Below are positions 7,848-17,196 of a stretch of 64,000 nucleotides of DNA, one piece after another. This stretch comes from CBDBCK01 sp965203345 (GTDB lineage Bacteria; Chloroflexota; Dehalococcoidia; Lucifugimonadales; Lucifugimonadaceae): the NCBI GenBank assembly GCA_965203345.1, contig CBDBCK010000028.1, positions 1,317,195 to 1,381,194 of the forward strand. The letters run 5' to 3'. The notes beneath the pieces were generated by a model. That model worked only from the letters and a program-made list of their open reading frames with translations. It had not been told where the DNA came from and made no database searches. Position 1 is the stretch's first letter. The number at the start of each line of letters is the position of its first letter. The position numbers and the translations under genes were made by a program.

Positions 7848-8876
7848 TTGTCCTCCATCGCTATAATAGGATTAGGAATGATAGGTGTCTCCTTAGGGAT
7901 GGCACTAAAGAACAAGCACGCCGATAAGATTCACATAACGGGGTATGATTCTGATGACGACGCTCAGAAGCATGCAAAAAAGACGGGAGCTATAGACCAG
8001 GCCTGCTGGAAATTACCAGATGCCGTGAGAGATGCAGACATCGTAGTAATTGCGACACCTGCAATACAGGCCTACGACATTCTGGAATCTATCGCTCCTC
8101 ATCTTCAGGCAGACGCTGTTATTACTGACACTATCGCGGCAAATGCAGGCCCCGCTGAATGGGCAAAACAGATCCTGCCTAAGAACGCTGATAACTACAT
8201 AAGCGGATGTCCTCTAGCAGGTAACAATCTGACCGGCTTCAATAATGCCAGACCAAACCTATTTGCTGGTGCCAAATGGGCTGTCTCACTATCCCCCAAA
8301 ACCTCTGCAAGAAGCACCGCTATTGTGCGTCAGATGATAGAAGACGTTGAAGCTTCCCCCATATTCATGGACGCTCAGGAGCATGACTCTTTCACCGCCG
8401 CTGCATCGGCCTTACCACTTACCATTTCAATAGCTTTGTTGTCAGTCCTTTCGGAAAGCCCCTCTTGGCCGGACATATTCCGTTTTGTGGGGACACACTT
8501 CGACGCAGCGACCAAGCCTGCCGGTTCGGAACCTGCTTCCACTGTCGGAGGTATAGCGGTCAACGCCGACTTAACCGCAGAGTGGATAGACATTTTCATA
8601 GAAAAATTGCAAACGATGAAGGAAGCGATACTTGATTATGAACGTTCGCTCGATCCAGACGGAAAGTGGGCGAATGCGTGCGTGACTGCTTGGGAAACGA
8701 GGGTACGCCTTGATGCAGGGGTTTACCCCAAACATGGAGCAGAGTCGGATCCTTTGCCTAATTCCGCCCAAGCTCTTGGCTCACTGTTTCTAGGTGAAAC
8801 CGCGTACAAGCGACTTACTATGTTGAATCAGTCGGGACGCGATTCAATGAAGTACGACCGTTCCAAGTTACGATGA
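7848..8876 (+). CDS. Prephenate dehydrogenase-like protein (TyrA family), active-site His replaced
   Basis: NAD-binding protein of the TyrA family, 342 residues, placed directly before aroA (13-base gap), so a role in aromatic amino-acid synthesis is likely. The Rossmann motif IIGLGMIGVSLGMA begins at residue 5, and the segment DIVVIATP lies before the usual catalytic region. The family's conserved G-x-HPxAG, which holds the active-site His, reads SGCPLAGNN here, so Cys replaces His. The codon is TGT, two bases from a His codon, so this is not a trivial sequencing error. The C-terminal helical dimerisation region is present, without an ACT domain. The start is TTG at 7848. It could be a true but divergent prephenate/arogenate dehydrogenase or a paralogue with a new substrate. 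Confidence 0.75.
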   Translation: MSSIAIIGLGMIGVSLGMALKNKHADKIHITGYDSDDDAQKHAKKTGAIDQACWKLPDAVRDADIVVIATPAIQAYDILESIAPHLQADAVITDTIAANAGPAEWAKQILPKNADNYISGCPLAGNNLTGFNNARPNLFAGAKWAVSLSPKTSARSTAIVRQMIEDVEASPIFMDAQEHDSFTAAASALPLTISIALLSVLSESPSWPDIFRFVGTHFDAATKPAGSEPASTVGGIAVNADLTAEWIDIFIEKLQTMKEAILDYERSLDPDGKWANACVTAWETRVRLDAGVYPKHGAESDPLPNSAQALGSLFLGETAYKRLTMLNQSGRDSMKYDRSKLR

Positions 8877-8889
8877 CACGGGTTAGACA

Positions 8890-10185
8890 ATGCAAGCAAC
8901 TGTTGCTCCCGCAAAGTGGATAAGAGGGGAGATATTCGCTCCTCCAGACAAGTCCATATCACACCGCTCTGTGATTTTGAACGGTATAGCACAGGGTAAA
9001 TCAAACATAAAAAGGTTTCTCTTTGCGGACGACTGCATATCGACTGTCGTTGCTATGCAGGCTCTGGGAGTAGAAATCAAAGAAAACGACGACGGGGTAA
9101 CTGTGCTTGGAAGAGGACTGAATGGTCTTCAGGAGCCGGATAGAGTGTTAAATCTCGGCAATAGTGGGACCACCGCCCGCCTGCTGTCCGGTGTCTTGGC
9201 AGGCAGGGACATATTTACAGGAGTAACAGGAGACTCATCGCTTAGGTCTCGTCCGATGGATAGAGTTGTGTTTCCTTTACGAGACATGGGAGCTCGCATT
9301 GAAGGACGTAACGGCGGTCGTTGCTTACCATTAGCATTTCTAGGAGGGACGACGCTTGCCGGGACCATTCACGAGGTGAAAGTGGCCAGTGCACAAGTCA
9401 AATCAGCGCTTTTGCTGGCAGGTTTACGAGCGGAAGATGGTCCTACAACCGTCATTCAGCCGGCAAAATCCCGCGATCATACCGAACGAATGTTAGATTC
9501 TATGGGGGCAATCCTGTGCACCGAAGATCAGAGCGTAAAGGTCTATCCCGGAGAGTTGCGGGCATTAGACGTTACAGTCCCGGGTGACGTCTCTGCCGCC
9601 ATGTTTTGGCTTGTCGCCGCAGTTATTCACCCCAATGCGGAGATAACAATAAAAAACGTAGGCATCAACCCGACTCGTGCCGCGGCACTAGACGTGCTGC
9701 GCCAAATGGGAGGTGAAGTATCCATCGAAAACTCGCGAGAATCCGCCGGCGAACCTATAGCCGACATATACGCTAAATCCAGCAGATTAAAGAGCGCCAA
9801 GATAGGAGGTAACGTAATACCCAGACTTATAGACGAAATACCTGTATTGGCTGTAGCGGCGGCGGCGGCGGAAGGAGAAACAATTTTCTCAGACGCGGCG
9901 GAATTGAGGACAAAAGAGACAGACAGAATAGCAGCAACCGTATCATGGCTTCGTCGTGCAGGGATCACCTGTGAAGAAAGGACCAACGGACTCACGGTTC
10001 AAGGGAGAGGAACCATAAAAGGAGGTAGCTACAGTTCCAATAACGACCACAGGATGGTAATGTCAATCGCCGTTGCCGGAGCATCGGCAGAATCGCCTGT
10101 AACTATAGACAATGCAGAAACTGCTTCGATATCTTACCCAGATTTTTGGAAGGACGCATCAGCGCTAGGCATAAGCGTTTCATGA
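8890..10185 (+). CDS. aroA: 3-phosphoshikimate 1-carboxyvinyltransferase (EPSP synthase)
   Basis: Sixth step of the shikimate pathway: joins shikimate-3-phosphate and phosphoenolpyruvate. 431 residues, full length. The N-terminal motif PPDKSISHRSVIL carries the substrate-binding Lys, Ser and Arg. LGNSGTTARLLSG is the PEP/glyphosate-binding loop. LRSRPMDRV, PGDVSAAMFWL, LIDEIPVLAVAAA with the catalytic Asp, ELRTKETDRI and NNDHRMVMSIAVAG complete the signature. The NSGTTAR form is of the class II type rather than the NAGTAMR of enteric enzymes. The ATG is at 8890 and the stop overlaps the gmk start (ATGA). Confidence 0.95.
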   Translation: MQATVAPAKWIRGEIFAPPDKSISHRSVILNGIAQGKSNIKRFLFADDCISTVVAMQALGVEIKENDDGVTVLGRGLNGLQEPDRVLNLGNSGTTARLLSGVLAGRDIFTGVTGDSSLRSRPMDRVVFPLRDMGARIEGRNGGRCLPLAFLGGTTLAGTIHEVKVASAQVKSALLLAGLRAEDGPTTVIQPAKSRDHTERMLDSMGAILCTEDQSVKVYPGELRALDVTVPGDVSAAMFWLVAAVIHPNAEITIKNVGINPTRAAALDVLRQMGGEVSIENSRESAGEPIADIYAKSSRLKSAKIGGNVIPRLIDEIPVLAVAAAAAEGETIFSDAAELRTKETDRIAATVSWLRRAGITCEERTNGLTVQGRGTIKGGSYSSNNDHRMVMSIAVAGASAESPVTIDNAETASISYPDFWKDASALGISVS

Positions 10186-10808
10186 CAGAGACAAAACCGG
10201 TAAAAAAAATTGTAGTAGTTATATCTGGACCTTCGGGCGCCGGAAAAGACTCAATAATAGAACGGCTGCCACAGGCAGGTCTTGAATGCTTACCTGCAGT
10301 TACCGCTACAACGCGCACAAAACGTCCAAACGAAAAGGAAGGAATAAACCACCATTTCAGATCAAAGAAGCAGTTCATAAAGATGCAGAACGAGGGTGAA
10401 CTGCTTGAGTGGGCCAAGGTTTACGACAAGCTATACGGGACACCAAAATCAGAAGTAGAAAATGCCCAGAAGAAGGGTTTACATCCCGTTGTCAGGGTTG
10501 ACGTACAAGGAGCAAGACAGCTAAGGCTCCTCTCGCCAGATGCTTTGCTTATATTCGTCAAGCCTCCGTCTATCGAGTCTCTGCGAAAGCGCCTCAAAAA
10601 GCGCAACTCCAACCTGCCTAAGGATATTGAACGAAGGCTGAGTGCAGCCAAAGATGAGATAAAAGACGCCAGATGGTTCGACTACTGTATAACTAACGAG
10701 GACGGCTACCTTATGGATACAGCAGCTCAAACCGCACAGATAGTGCAGTTTGAACAAATGCTACGTGAGACTGAAAAGCAACTACGTCTGCAGAAGCACA
10801 ATTGCTAA
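10182..10808 (+). CDS. gmk: Guanylate kinase
   Basis: Phosphorylates GMP to GDP using ATP; 208 residues from the chosen start. The P-loop GPSGAGKDS is near residues 15-23. The GMP-binding region follows as TATTRTKRPNEKEGINHHF, then GELLEWAKVYDKLYGTP, and VDVQGARQL around the middle. The lid and C-terminal segment RRLSAAKDEI is typical. I chose ATG 10182 because it forms the ATGA overlap with the aroA stop; the frame is open to 10146, but that would extend into aroA coding sequence. The usual P-loop G-V-G-K-G/S-T is G-A-G-K-D-S here, a mild variation. Confidence 0.92.
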   Translation: MTETKPVKKIVVVISGPSGAGKDSIIERLPQAGLECLPAVTATTRTKRPNEKEGINHHFRSKKQFIKMQNEGELLEWAKVYDKLYGTPKSEVENAQKKGLHPVVRVDVQGARQLRLLSPDALLIFVKPPSIESLRKRLKKRNSNLPKDIERRLSAAKDEIKDARWFDYCITNEDGYLMDTAAQTAQIVQFEQMLRETEKQLRLQKHNC

Positions 10809-10833
10809 TCAAACCACAAAGGATGAAACCGTT

Positions 10834-11985
10834 ATGAAAATTGTGATAGCTCCTCAAGCTTTCAAGGAAAGTCGAACAGGATTGAAGGTAGCAAAGGCTA
10901 TAGAGATTGGGGTTAGGCGTGTATGGCCAGACGCTGATACGGTTCTAGTACCGGTTGCGGATGGTGGAGACGGGACACTCGACACTTTAGTAGAAATCTC
11001 CGGAGGTATAACCAATGAAACGATGGTTACGGGACCTATGGGAGAAAAAGTGAACGCTAAATGGGGCGAGATGGGTGATGGAACGACCGCAGTTATTGAG
11101 ATGGCGCAGTCCTCTGGGTTGGCTCGTGTGGATCCATCGGATAGAGATCCCCGTACAGCAACTACCTTTGGACTAGGAGAGCTGTTCAAAACTGCTATGG
11201 ACAAGGGTAAGACCCATTTCATAGTAGGTATAGGAGGAAGCGCTACAAACGATGGCGGAGCAGGTTTTGCGCAAGCGTTGGGTGCTGCTCTTCTAGACGA
11301 GCAAGGTGAGGAACTGCCTACAGGAGGTTCCGCGCTAGCACGTCTCCACAGGGTAGAAGCGTCAAACATGGACGCTCGTCTGAAGACAGTTGACATTCAG
11401 GTTGCATGCGACGTGAATAACCCATTGTGCGGCGATGAAGGTGCTTCAGCAGTATTCGGACCTCAGAAAGGAGCAACGCCAGAAGTGGTAGCAGAGTTGG
11501 ATACTGCCCTTCAGCATTTCGCAGACATAGTTAGGCGCGACCTCGGAGCTGATGTAGCAACCCGGCCTGGAGCAGGCGCAGCGGGAGGATTAGGGGCGGG
11601 ATTGATGGCGTTTGCAGGCGCTACGCTTAGGAGCGGTGCTGATATAGTGCTTGAAGCGGTACAGTTTCAAGAAAAGCTAAAAGGCGCCGATCTAGTCATA
11701 GTGGGAGAAGGCATGTTTGACAACTCTACCTTTTTCGACAAAGCTCCCGCGGCCGTGGCTAAACGAGCGGCTAAGCAGAACGTGCCAGTAATCGGAGTAG
11801 CGGGAGGGCTTTCTAAAGGGTTTGAGCGGCTGCACAGTTTGGGAATATCAGCGATGTTCAGCATAGCGCCAGGTCCTATAACTCTGGAAGAGGCGATGAC
11901 ACGCACGGATGAACTCCTAGAGATAGCGTCCGAAGAGGCTTGTAGAGCTTTCGCAGCAGGCAGGCAGGCGGTGGCGAGTGGATAA
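10834..11985 (+). CDS. Glycerate kinase (GlxK/GarK type)
   Basis: Phosphorylates glycerate to 2- or 3-phosphoglycerate; 383 residues. Family marks include MKIVIAPQAFKES at the start, VADGGDGTLD, the central GIGGSATNDGGAGFAQALG, DVNNPLCGDEGASAVFGPQKGA and GAAGGLGAGL. I chose ATG 10834 because it follows AAAGGATG at a suitable distance and gives the family's usual N-terminus; the frame is open back to 10750 inside gmk, but those residues are unlike the family. With the hydroxyacid dehydrogenases in the window it could complete a glyoxylate/hydroxypyruvate to phosphoglycerate route (inference). Confidence 0.92.
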   Translation: MKIVIAPQAFKESRTGLKVAKAIEIGVRRVWPDADTVLVPVADGGDGTLDTLVEISGGITNETMVTGPMGEKVNAKWGEMGDGTTAVIEMAQSSGLARVDPSDRDPRTATTFGLGELFKTAMDKGKTHFIVGIGGSATNDGGAGFAQALGAALLDEQGEELPTGGSALARLHRVEASNMDARLKTVDIQVACDVNNPLCGDEGASAVFGPQKGATPEVVAELDTALQHFADIVRRDLGADVATRPGAGAAGGLGAGLMAFAGATLRSGADIVLEAVQFQEKLKGADLVIVGEGMFDNSTFFDKAPAAVAKRAAKQNVPVIGVAGGLSKGFERLHSLGISAMFSIAPGPITLEEAMTRTDELLEIASEEACRAFAAGRQAVASG

Positions 11986-12100
11986 ATCGGGACAACTTTG
12001 ATAGCACCTTATAACTTCAAAACGACTTCAGACACAGAGTTTCCAGCCGTCCTGTGAGAAGCGATACGTTAGCAGAGAAACTAAACGAGTAGGAAAAACA

Positions 12101-13321
12101 TTGAATTCAAACAGATTCGACGTAGTGATCATAGGTGCAGGTATAATCGGGCTAGCTTCCGCCTTGGAACTGATAACCCGGCACCCTGACAAGAAGTTGG
12201 CGGTGTTGGAAAAGGAGGATACAGTCGCCTCCCAGCAGACGGGACACAACAGTGGCGTGATACACAGCGGTATCTACTACAGCCCAGGTTCACTCAAGGC
12301 TAAATTCTGCGTGGAAGGCCGCGCGTCCATGAACCGTTTCTGTGAAGAGAACGATATACCGACGTGGACTTGCGGCAAGCTGATAATAGCTACATCTGAC
12401 TCAGAGCTGTCAAGGCTTGCAGCATTGTATGAAAGAGGCAAGGCGAATAAAGTAGAAGGCCTGGAAATGGTAGGACCAGAGCGGATAAAAGAAATAGAGC
12501 CGTTCGTAGAGGCGAAGCAAGCATTATGGGCACCGAAAACTGGCATAGTGGATTTTCGAAAAGTGGCGACGGCTTACGCCAGCAAACTGAAGGCTGCCGG
12601 TGGGAAAATTCTGCTCGGGTCAGAGCTGACGAAGATAACCAACAACAAGATGGAAATCGTGATTCATACCCGAACAGGCGATGAGATTTTGACAAAGAAG
12701 GTTATAAACTGTGCCGGGTTACATTCGGACTTGATTGCCTTAATGGCTGGCGAACGTCCCGGCGTCAGAATAGTGCCTTTCAGGGGAGAGTACTACGTCC
12801 TAAACAAAGATAGTGACCATATAGTGAAAGGGTTGATATACCCCGTGCCAGACCCTGCCTTCCCTTTTCTGGGCGTCCACCTTACCCAAACTATGAAAGG
12901 ATTAGTGGAAGCAGGCCCTAACGCAGTACTGGCCTTCAAACGGGAAGGATACCGCAAGACAGACGTTTCCCTAACGGACCTGGCGGGAATCATAAAATAC
13001 CCTGGCTTCTGGAGGCTGATAGCCTCTAACTGGCGGACGGGATTATGGGAAATCAACAGGTCTATAAGAAAGTCCGCATTCGTCAGCAGCCTACAAAAGC
13101 TGATACCGTCAATAACGGCTAACCAGCTGGCACCCGGAGGATCTGGAGTAAGAGCACAGGCTGTAAAGCCCAACGGCTCACTAGTGGACGATTTCTATAT
13201 ACAACAGTCTCGCAACTTTGTACACGTATTGAATGCCCCTTCGCCGGGAGCTACTTCTTCGCTGGTGATAGGCAGATATATTGCTAACATTGCGGAAGAG
13301 TCGTTTAGTTTGAACAATTAA
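12101..13321 (+). CDS. lhgO: L-2-hydroxyglutarate oxidase/dehydrogenase (FAD)
   Basis: FAD enzyme oxidising L-2-hydroxyglutarate to 2-oxoglutarate; 406 residues. The N-terminal FAD motif VVIIGAGIIGLASA spans about residues 9-22. The family signature GHNSGVIHSGIYYSPGS follows, then KCVEG-type residues (AKFCVEGRASM). The middle has TGIVDFRKVATAYA, and near the C-terminus GGSGVRAQAV and NAPSPGATSSLVIG are typical of LhgO rather than glycerol-3-phosphate dehydrogenase. The start is TTG 12101 with AGGAAA ten bases before. The product would feed the 2-oxoglutarate dehydrogenase encoded later in the window. Confidence 0.88.
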   Translation: MNSNRFDVVIIGAGIIGLASALELITRHPDKKLAVLEKEDTVASQQTGHNSGVIHSGIYYSPGSLKAKFCVEGRASMNRFCEENDIPTWTCGKLIIATSDSELSRLAALYERGKANKVEGLEMVGPERIKEIEPFVEAKQALWAPKTGIVDFRKVATAYASKLKAAGGKILLGSELTKITNNKMEIVIHTRTGDEILTKKVINCAGLHSDLIALMAGERPGVRIVPFRGEYYVLNKDSDHIVKGLIYPVPDPAFPFLGVHLTQTMKGLVEAGPNAVLAFKREGYRKTDVSLTDLAGIIKYPGFWRLIASNWRTGLWEINRSIRKSAFVSSLQKLIPSITANQLAPGGSGVRAQAVKPNGSLVDDFYIQQSRNFVHVLNAPSPGATSSLVIGRYIANIAEESFSLNN

Positions 13322-13414
13322 AGTAAAATTCCACTTATAAAGCGGTGTTTTTGCGCTCAGCATAATGCTTTGTTTAAAGACAAAAATGTTATTTATATAC
13401 CATATAGTGGTAAT

Positions 13415-15271
13415 ATGAGAATGCTCAAAATGGCTTATGCAACTGTTGCTTTCGGTGCAGGAAGCCTTTTGGCTGGCATGGGCATAGGTTGCATGTCTGA
13501 CAATAATAGATATGTAATCCCCACTCCTACAGTTCAGACCATATATCCAACAGAAACTCCAACTTTACAGGATTACACGCCTGATCCAAAGCCTACTCCA
13601 GAACCTGCTGAGCCGACTCCAGAACCTTTTGATATAACAGATTTCAACAATTATCCTATTGGCGAGGTTTTGGTAGAAGGGGCGTTCAAGGTTGGTAAAA
13701 CATTGAAGGCAGACGCGTCTTCTATAAGAGATTTTGATGGTCTTATGGAATTTTCATATCAATGGCAGCATCTTTTTGCCGGAGACTGGATTGATATTGA
13801 AGGCGCGACTTCTGATTCGTATAAGGTGATGGTGTCTGATTCAAAAAGACGTTTGAGGGTTTCTGTGTCTTATACTGATGGTCTTGGAGTTCATGAAGAG
13901 GTTGTTTCAGATAGTAGCATTCTTGTTTTAGACGAATATGCTAGATTTTTCAATTCAAACCAAAGGCCAAAAGAAGAGTTTTCAAGCTATTTTACTAGAG
14001 AATTTTTTGATGATGTGGGCCTTGAACGATATGGAGCTCTTGCTTCTTTTGTGAATAATGCTTCATCCGGTACGCTTTCTGCTCATAATAAAGTTAGGTT
14101 GGATGAGATTCGTGATTTTTTGGATGGTTCAAACTCTTTAGATTGGGTTTTGCATCTTAACAGAGAAAATTTTGTAGAATATCTAAATACTGAATTGAAT
14201 CAGCAGGTTGAAGAATATGGCTATTCTGATGAGATTATGAAGGAGTTCTTAGACTATGCTGTGGAAAATAGAGAAATTCTCAACTCCATAAATCCTAGAG
14301 ATGTCAATCTTCTTGGTGAAATATTCGTATCATCTCCAACTATTATTAATTATTATAATCATGAAGTTTCAAGAATTATAAACAGCTTAAGAGAGGGTGA
14401 TATTCAATTACTTTCAGACAGCAGGTCTATATCTGATTATCTAAATTCTATTGCAATAGGGTCAAAAAGGAACAATAAAGATGATTTGCCTATATTTCCT
14501 GTATCTCGCGCATTATTTTTTTATAATTTTGAGGCCAATTATATTGGAGGTAATACGTCACCATACACATTTGATTCTAATATAAAAAATCATCAGAGGA
14601 TTTTGGATTATGTATGGGAATATTTGGAGGATCCTAAAAAGAAAATTTTTGAATTCGGAGATAAGTCTTCAGTTACTTTCCGAAACCCGATTTTTCTCAA
14701 TAATAACGATCCGCCACAATGGGTTGCAAAAAATCTAATAGAACGAACTTATACTAGTTGGAGCGAATCCCGCATACAAGGTAGAATAGATTGGGAATCT
14801 CTCATAGAAAAAGATTCTTCAGTGAATCAAATAGCTGATTTGATGGCACTTGCTCTTCTTCAAAAAGCAGAGCATGTAGATTTTTTTACTTATAGACTTC
14901 AAGTTCTCGGATCATTTGCAGGTATGAATACTGTGGCCACTGCTGCATGGTATCCTTATGGGAGTCGCAGTCAAATGGCTGCTACAAGATTATTTTCAAT
15001 ACCGATCACAGAAAAAAGAAGGGAAATTCTAAACAGAGTTTCAGACGAAGAACTTGTCAACGATCAATGGCTTTCAATACCTCTCACAAGAAAAAATCTT
15101 CTGATAAATGATCAGTCGCCATCAATTGCTTTGAGGACAATTCCGTTTTATACGGAAATATATAGATTTGATGGAAATGCTGATGAGAGATTACCTCGTG
15201 ATAAATGGACGTCAGTAAGAAACGAAATTCATAGGTATATAGAAAGTCAGAAAGAACAATCCAATCAATAA
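13415..15271 (+). CDS. Predicted lipoprotein with Pro-rich linker and Ig-like domain, unknown function
   Basis: About 618 residues, function unrecognised. The N-terminus MRMLKMAYATVAFGAG continues as a hydrophobic stretch ending GMGIGC, a lipobox-like cysteine, so the protein is probably secreted and lipid-anchored. It is followed by a Pro/Thr/Glu-rich linker (PTPEPAEPTPEP), an Ig-like domain of the 'YQW...GATSDSYKV...VSYTDGLG' type (about residues 85-175), and a long helical domain shared with the next gene. The frame is open to TTG 13370; I prefer ATG 13415 because the paralogue has the same NM-x-M-x-KMAYA start context, though no strong ribosome-binding site is visible at either. Strongly AT-rich compared with neighbours, suggesting transfer. 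A decayed third copy lies at 35884-36763. Confidence 0.65.
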   Translation: MRMLKMAYATVAFGAGSLLAGMGIGCMSDNNRYVIPTPTVQTIYPTETPTLQDYTPDPKPTPEPAEPTPEPFDITDFNNYPIGEVLVEGAFKVGKTLKADASSIRDFDGLMEFSYQWQHLFAGDWIDIEGATSDSYKVMVSDSKRRLRVSVSYTDGLGVHEEVVSDSSILVLDEYARFFNSNQRPKEEFSSYFTREFFDDVGLERYGALASFVNNASSGTLSAHNKVRLDEIRDFLDGSNSLDWVLHLNRENFVEYLNTELNQQVEEYGYSDEIMKEFLDYAVENREILNSINPRDVNLLGEIFVSSPTIINYYNHEVSRIINSLREGDIQLLSDSRSISDYLNSIAIGSKRNNKDDLPIFPVSRALFFYNFEANYIGGNTSPYTFDSNIKNHQRILDYVWEYLEDPKKKIFEFGDKSSVTFRNPIFLNNNDPPQWVAKNLIERTYTSWSESRIQGRIDWESLIEKDSSVNQIADLMALALLQKAEHVDFFTYRLQVLGSFAGMNTVATAAWYPYGSRSQMAATRLFSIPITEKRREILNRVSDEELVNDQWLSIPLTRKNLLINDQSPSIALRTIPFYTEIYRFDGNADERLPRDKWTSVRNEIHRYIESQKEQSNQ

Positions 15272-15358
15272 ACTCAACCAGTTAAGAATAGAATTGATTT
15301 TCAAATAAATAGAATGTAAGTGAAATTCATTAATTTTGTAATTACGGCTTTGTTTAAT

Positions 15359-17050
15359 ATGAATATGTTTAAAATGGCATATGCTTCAACTGCTTTGGGA
15401 GCTGCTGCTCTTTGGAGTATGATTGGTATTGCATGTGCGCCTGTAGACAGATATCAACAGTCTATTACAAGTACTCCAGATGCTTATCATTCTCAGGTTC
15501 CAGAGCCTACACAGCAGCCCACTTTAGAGCCAACACCCACACCAACTCCTAAACCAACATATACACCCACACCAGTCCCTACACCAACACCCACACCAGT
15601 CCCTACACCAACATCCACACCAATCCCTACATCAACCCCTACACCAATCTTAACATCTTATGATAGATTCATGGCAAGAATTGAAGATGATATAAAGCCT
15701 TATTTTACAGAAGAATTATTTGAAAATATAGGCTGGACAAGGAGCCTTAATCTTGCTAGGTTCGCTGGAGACGCTGTTTTAGGCAGGCTTTCGGATTATA
15801 ATGAGGATAGAAAAAAGGATATGAAGCGTTTACTTGATATAGGTCCATTTTTTAGTCATCATGAAGACGACTATGAGTACTTTGAACGTGAACTCAAGAA
15901 AACAGGCGAAGCTTACGGATTTGAGAAGGACAAGATAATAGATTTCATACAGTTTTCTATACAAAATCCAGATCTACTCAGCAACATACATGAAGACGAT
16001 ATGGATCTTTTGGGACATATTTACATTTCATCCCCAACTTTCATAGAGAACTTTTCACAGGACATAGAATATTATATGAAATTTTCTAGAGGAAGGGACT
16101 TCCATTCAAGTGTGTTCTATGCTATACTTCCAAACAGGATGATATCAGACTACTACGAACTTCTAGCTGAGAACAGCTTGAGAAATGGAAAGAGTGAAAT
16201 GCCGATTTTTCCTTTTTCGCCAGATTTGCTAACATATGATATGGAGAATAAAATGCTTCATTCTGACTTTGAAGTTAGTCTCTTTGACATCATGAGGTAT
16301 AACATAGAGAATGCAAGGCAGACATCAGATCATGTGTGGAGCTTTCTAGAGGATCCAAATGGGAAATATCTTGATTTTGTCACTGAAAGAGATTTTATTT
16401 ATCGATATGGTCGGAATGTAGATGAAGTTGTTCCAAAGATTTTGGAAATTTTTAAACGCTGGGATAAGGTAGTGGTTTCTGGTAGTGGTAGGATATCCTT
16501 TTTAGGTGAACCATTCTACGACTTTCCAAGTCCTGATCATTGGATAGAACTTTACAATGAGGATCTTTCTACAAGACAGGTAATAAGTCTTATGATTCTG
16601 GCAGCTGGAGAGCATATTGGTCATTTTGATTCTTTCTCATCTTTATCATATTTCTATAACACAATAGTGGGAAATAGTGTTCCTCGTCTATTTGCGTCTT
16701 ATCCTCTATGGCTTGAGGGAAGAATTACCCAAACTAATGGTTTGGTAGTCAATGATAATATTCTAGATATACTAGACATAACTGAAGATGAGGTTCTTGG
16801 AAGTTTTGAACTATATGGAAGAGAACATAATATAATAGCTCTTCCATGGACTACAAAGTCGGATGCAAAGAAAGTAGGGGTTCCTGAAATTAGCATAGTT
16901 TCAACATATAATATTGGAATATATTCAATAGATGATATGCCATTAGGGAATACGACTTTTCCTGAAATAAGAGAAAGAGTTCCATATCTCTATGACTATA
17001 TAAAAAGGACTCCAGGCACAGATCTTCGTCATGAAAGAGATGGTCGGTAA
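15359..17050 (+). CDS. Predicted lipoprotein, paralogue of the preceding gene
   Basis: About 563 residues. The start region MNMFKMAYASTALGA and the lipobox-like IGIAC match the neighbour. A low-complexity linker of TPTPTP/VPTPTP repeats (about 15500-15655) replaces the neighbour's Ig-like domain. The rest aligns with the paralogue: YFTEELFENIGW, LLGHIYISSPTFIENF, ISDYYELLAENSLRN, MPIFPFSPDLLTYD and HVWSFLEDPNGK all have counterparts. The family is unknown to me. The frame is open to GTG 15320, but ATG 15359 matches the conserved start. AT-rich, tandem with its paralogue, with only about 90 bases between the reading frames, so likely one accessory unit at the cell surface. Confidence 0.6.
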   Translation: MNMFKMAYASTALGAAALWSMIGIACAPVDRYQQSITSTPDAYHSQVPEPTQQPTLEPTPTPTPKPTYTPTPVPTPTPTPVPTPTSTPIPTSTPTPILTSYDRFMARIEDDIKPYFTEELFENIGWTRSLNLARFAGDAVLGRLSDYNEDRKKDMKRLLDIGPFFSHHEDDYEYFERELKKTGEAYGFEKDKIIDFIQFSIQNPDLLSNIHEDDMDLLGHIYISSPTFIENFSQDIEYYMKFSRGRDFHSSVFYAILPNRMISDYYELLAENSLRNGKSEMPIFPFSPDLLTYDMENKMLHSDFEVSLFDIMRYNIENARQTSDHVWSFLEDPNGKYLDFVTERDFIYRYGRNVDEVVPKILEIFKRWDKVVVSGSGRISFLGEPFYDFPSPDHWIELYNEDLSTRQVISLMILAAGEHIGHFDSFSSLSYFYNTIVGNSVPRLFASYPLWLEGRITQTNGLVVNDNILDILDITEDEVLGSFELYGREHNIIALPWTTKSDAKKVGVPEISIVSTYNIGIYSIDDMPLGNTTFPEIRERVPYLYDYIKRTPGTDLRHERDGR

Positions 17051-17196
17051 GTAAATTTTAAATACCAGTCTTAATCAATTCTTTACGTTAAAAATTATGA
17101 GGTGTCTGAATGAGGTCTGTTTTTATAATTACTAATACTTGTTGACTATTCAGTATCTCATCTCCAATATTATAATGAATACAGTGGTTGAGTCTA

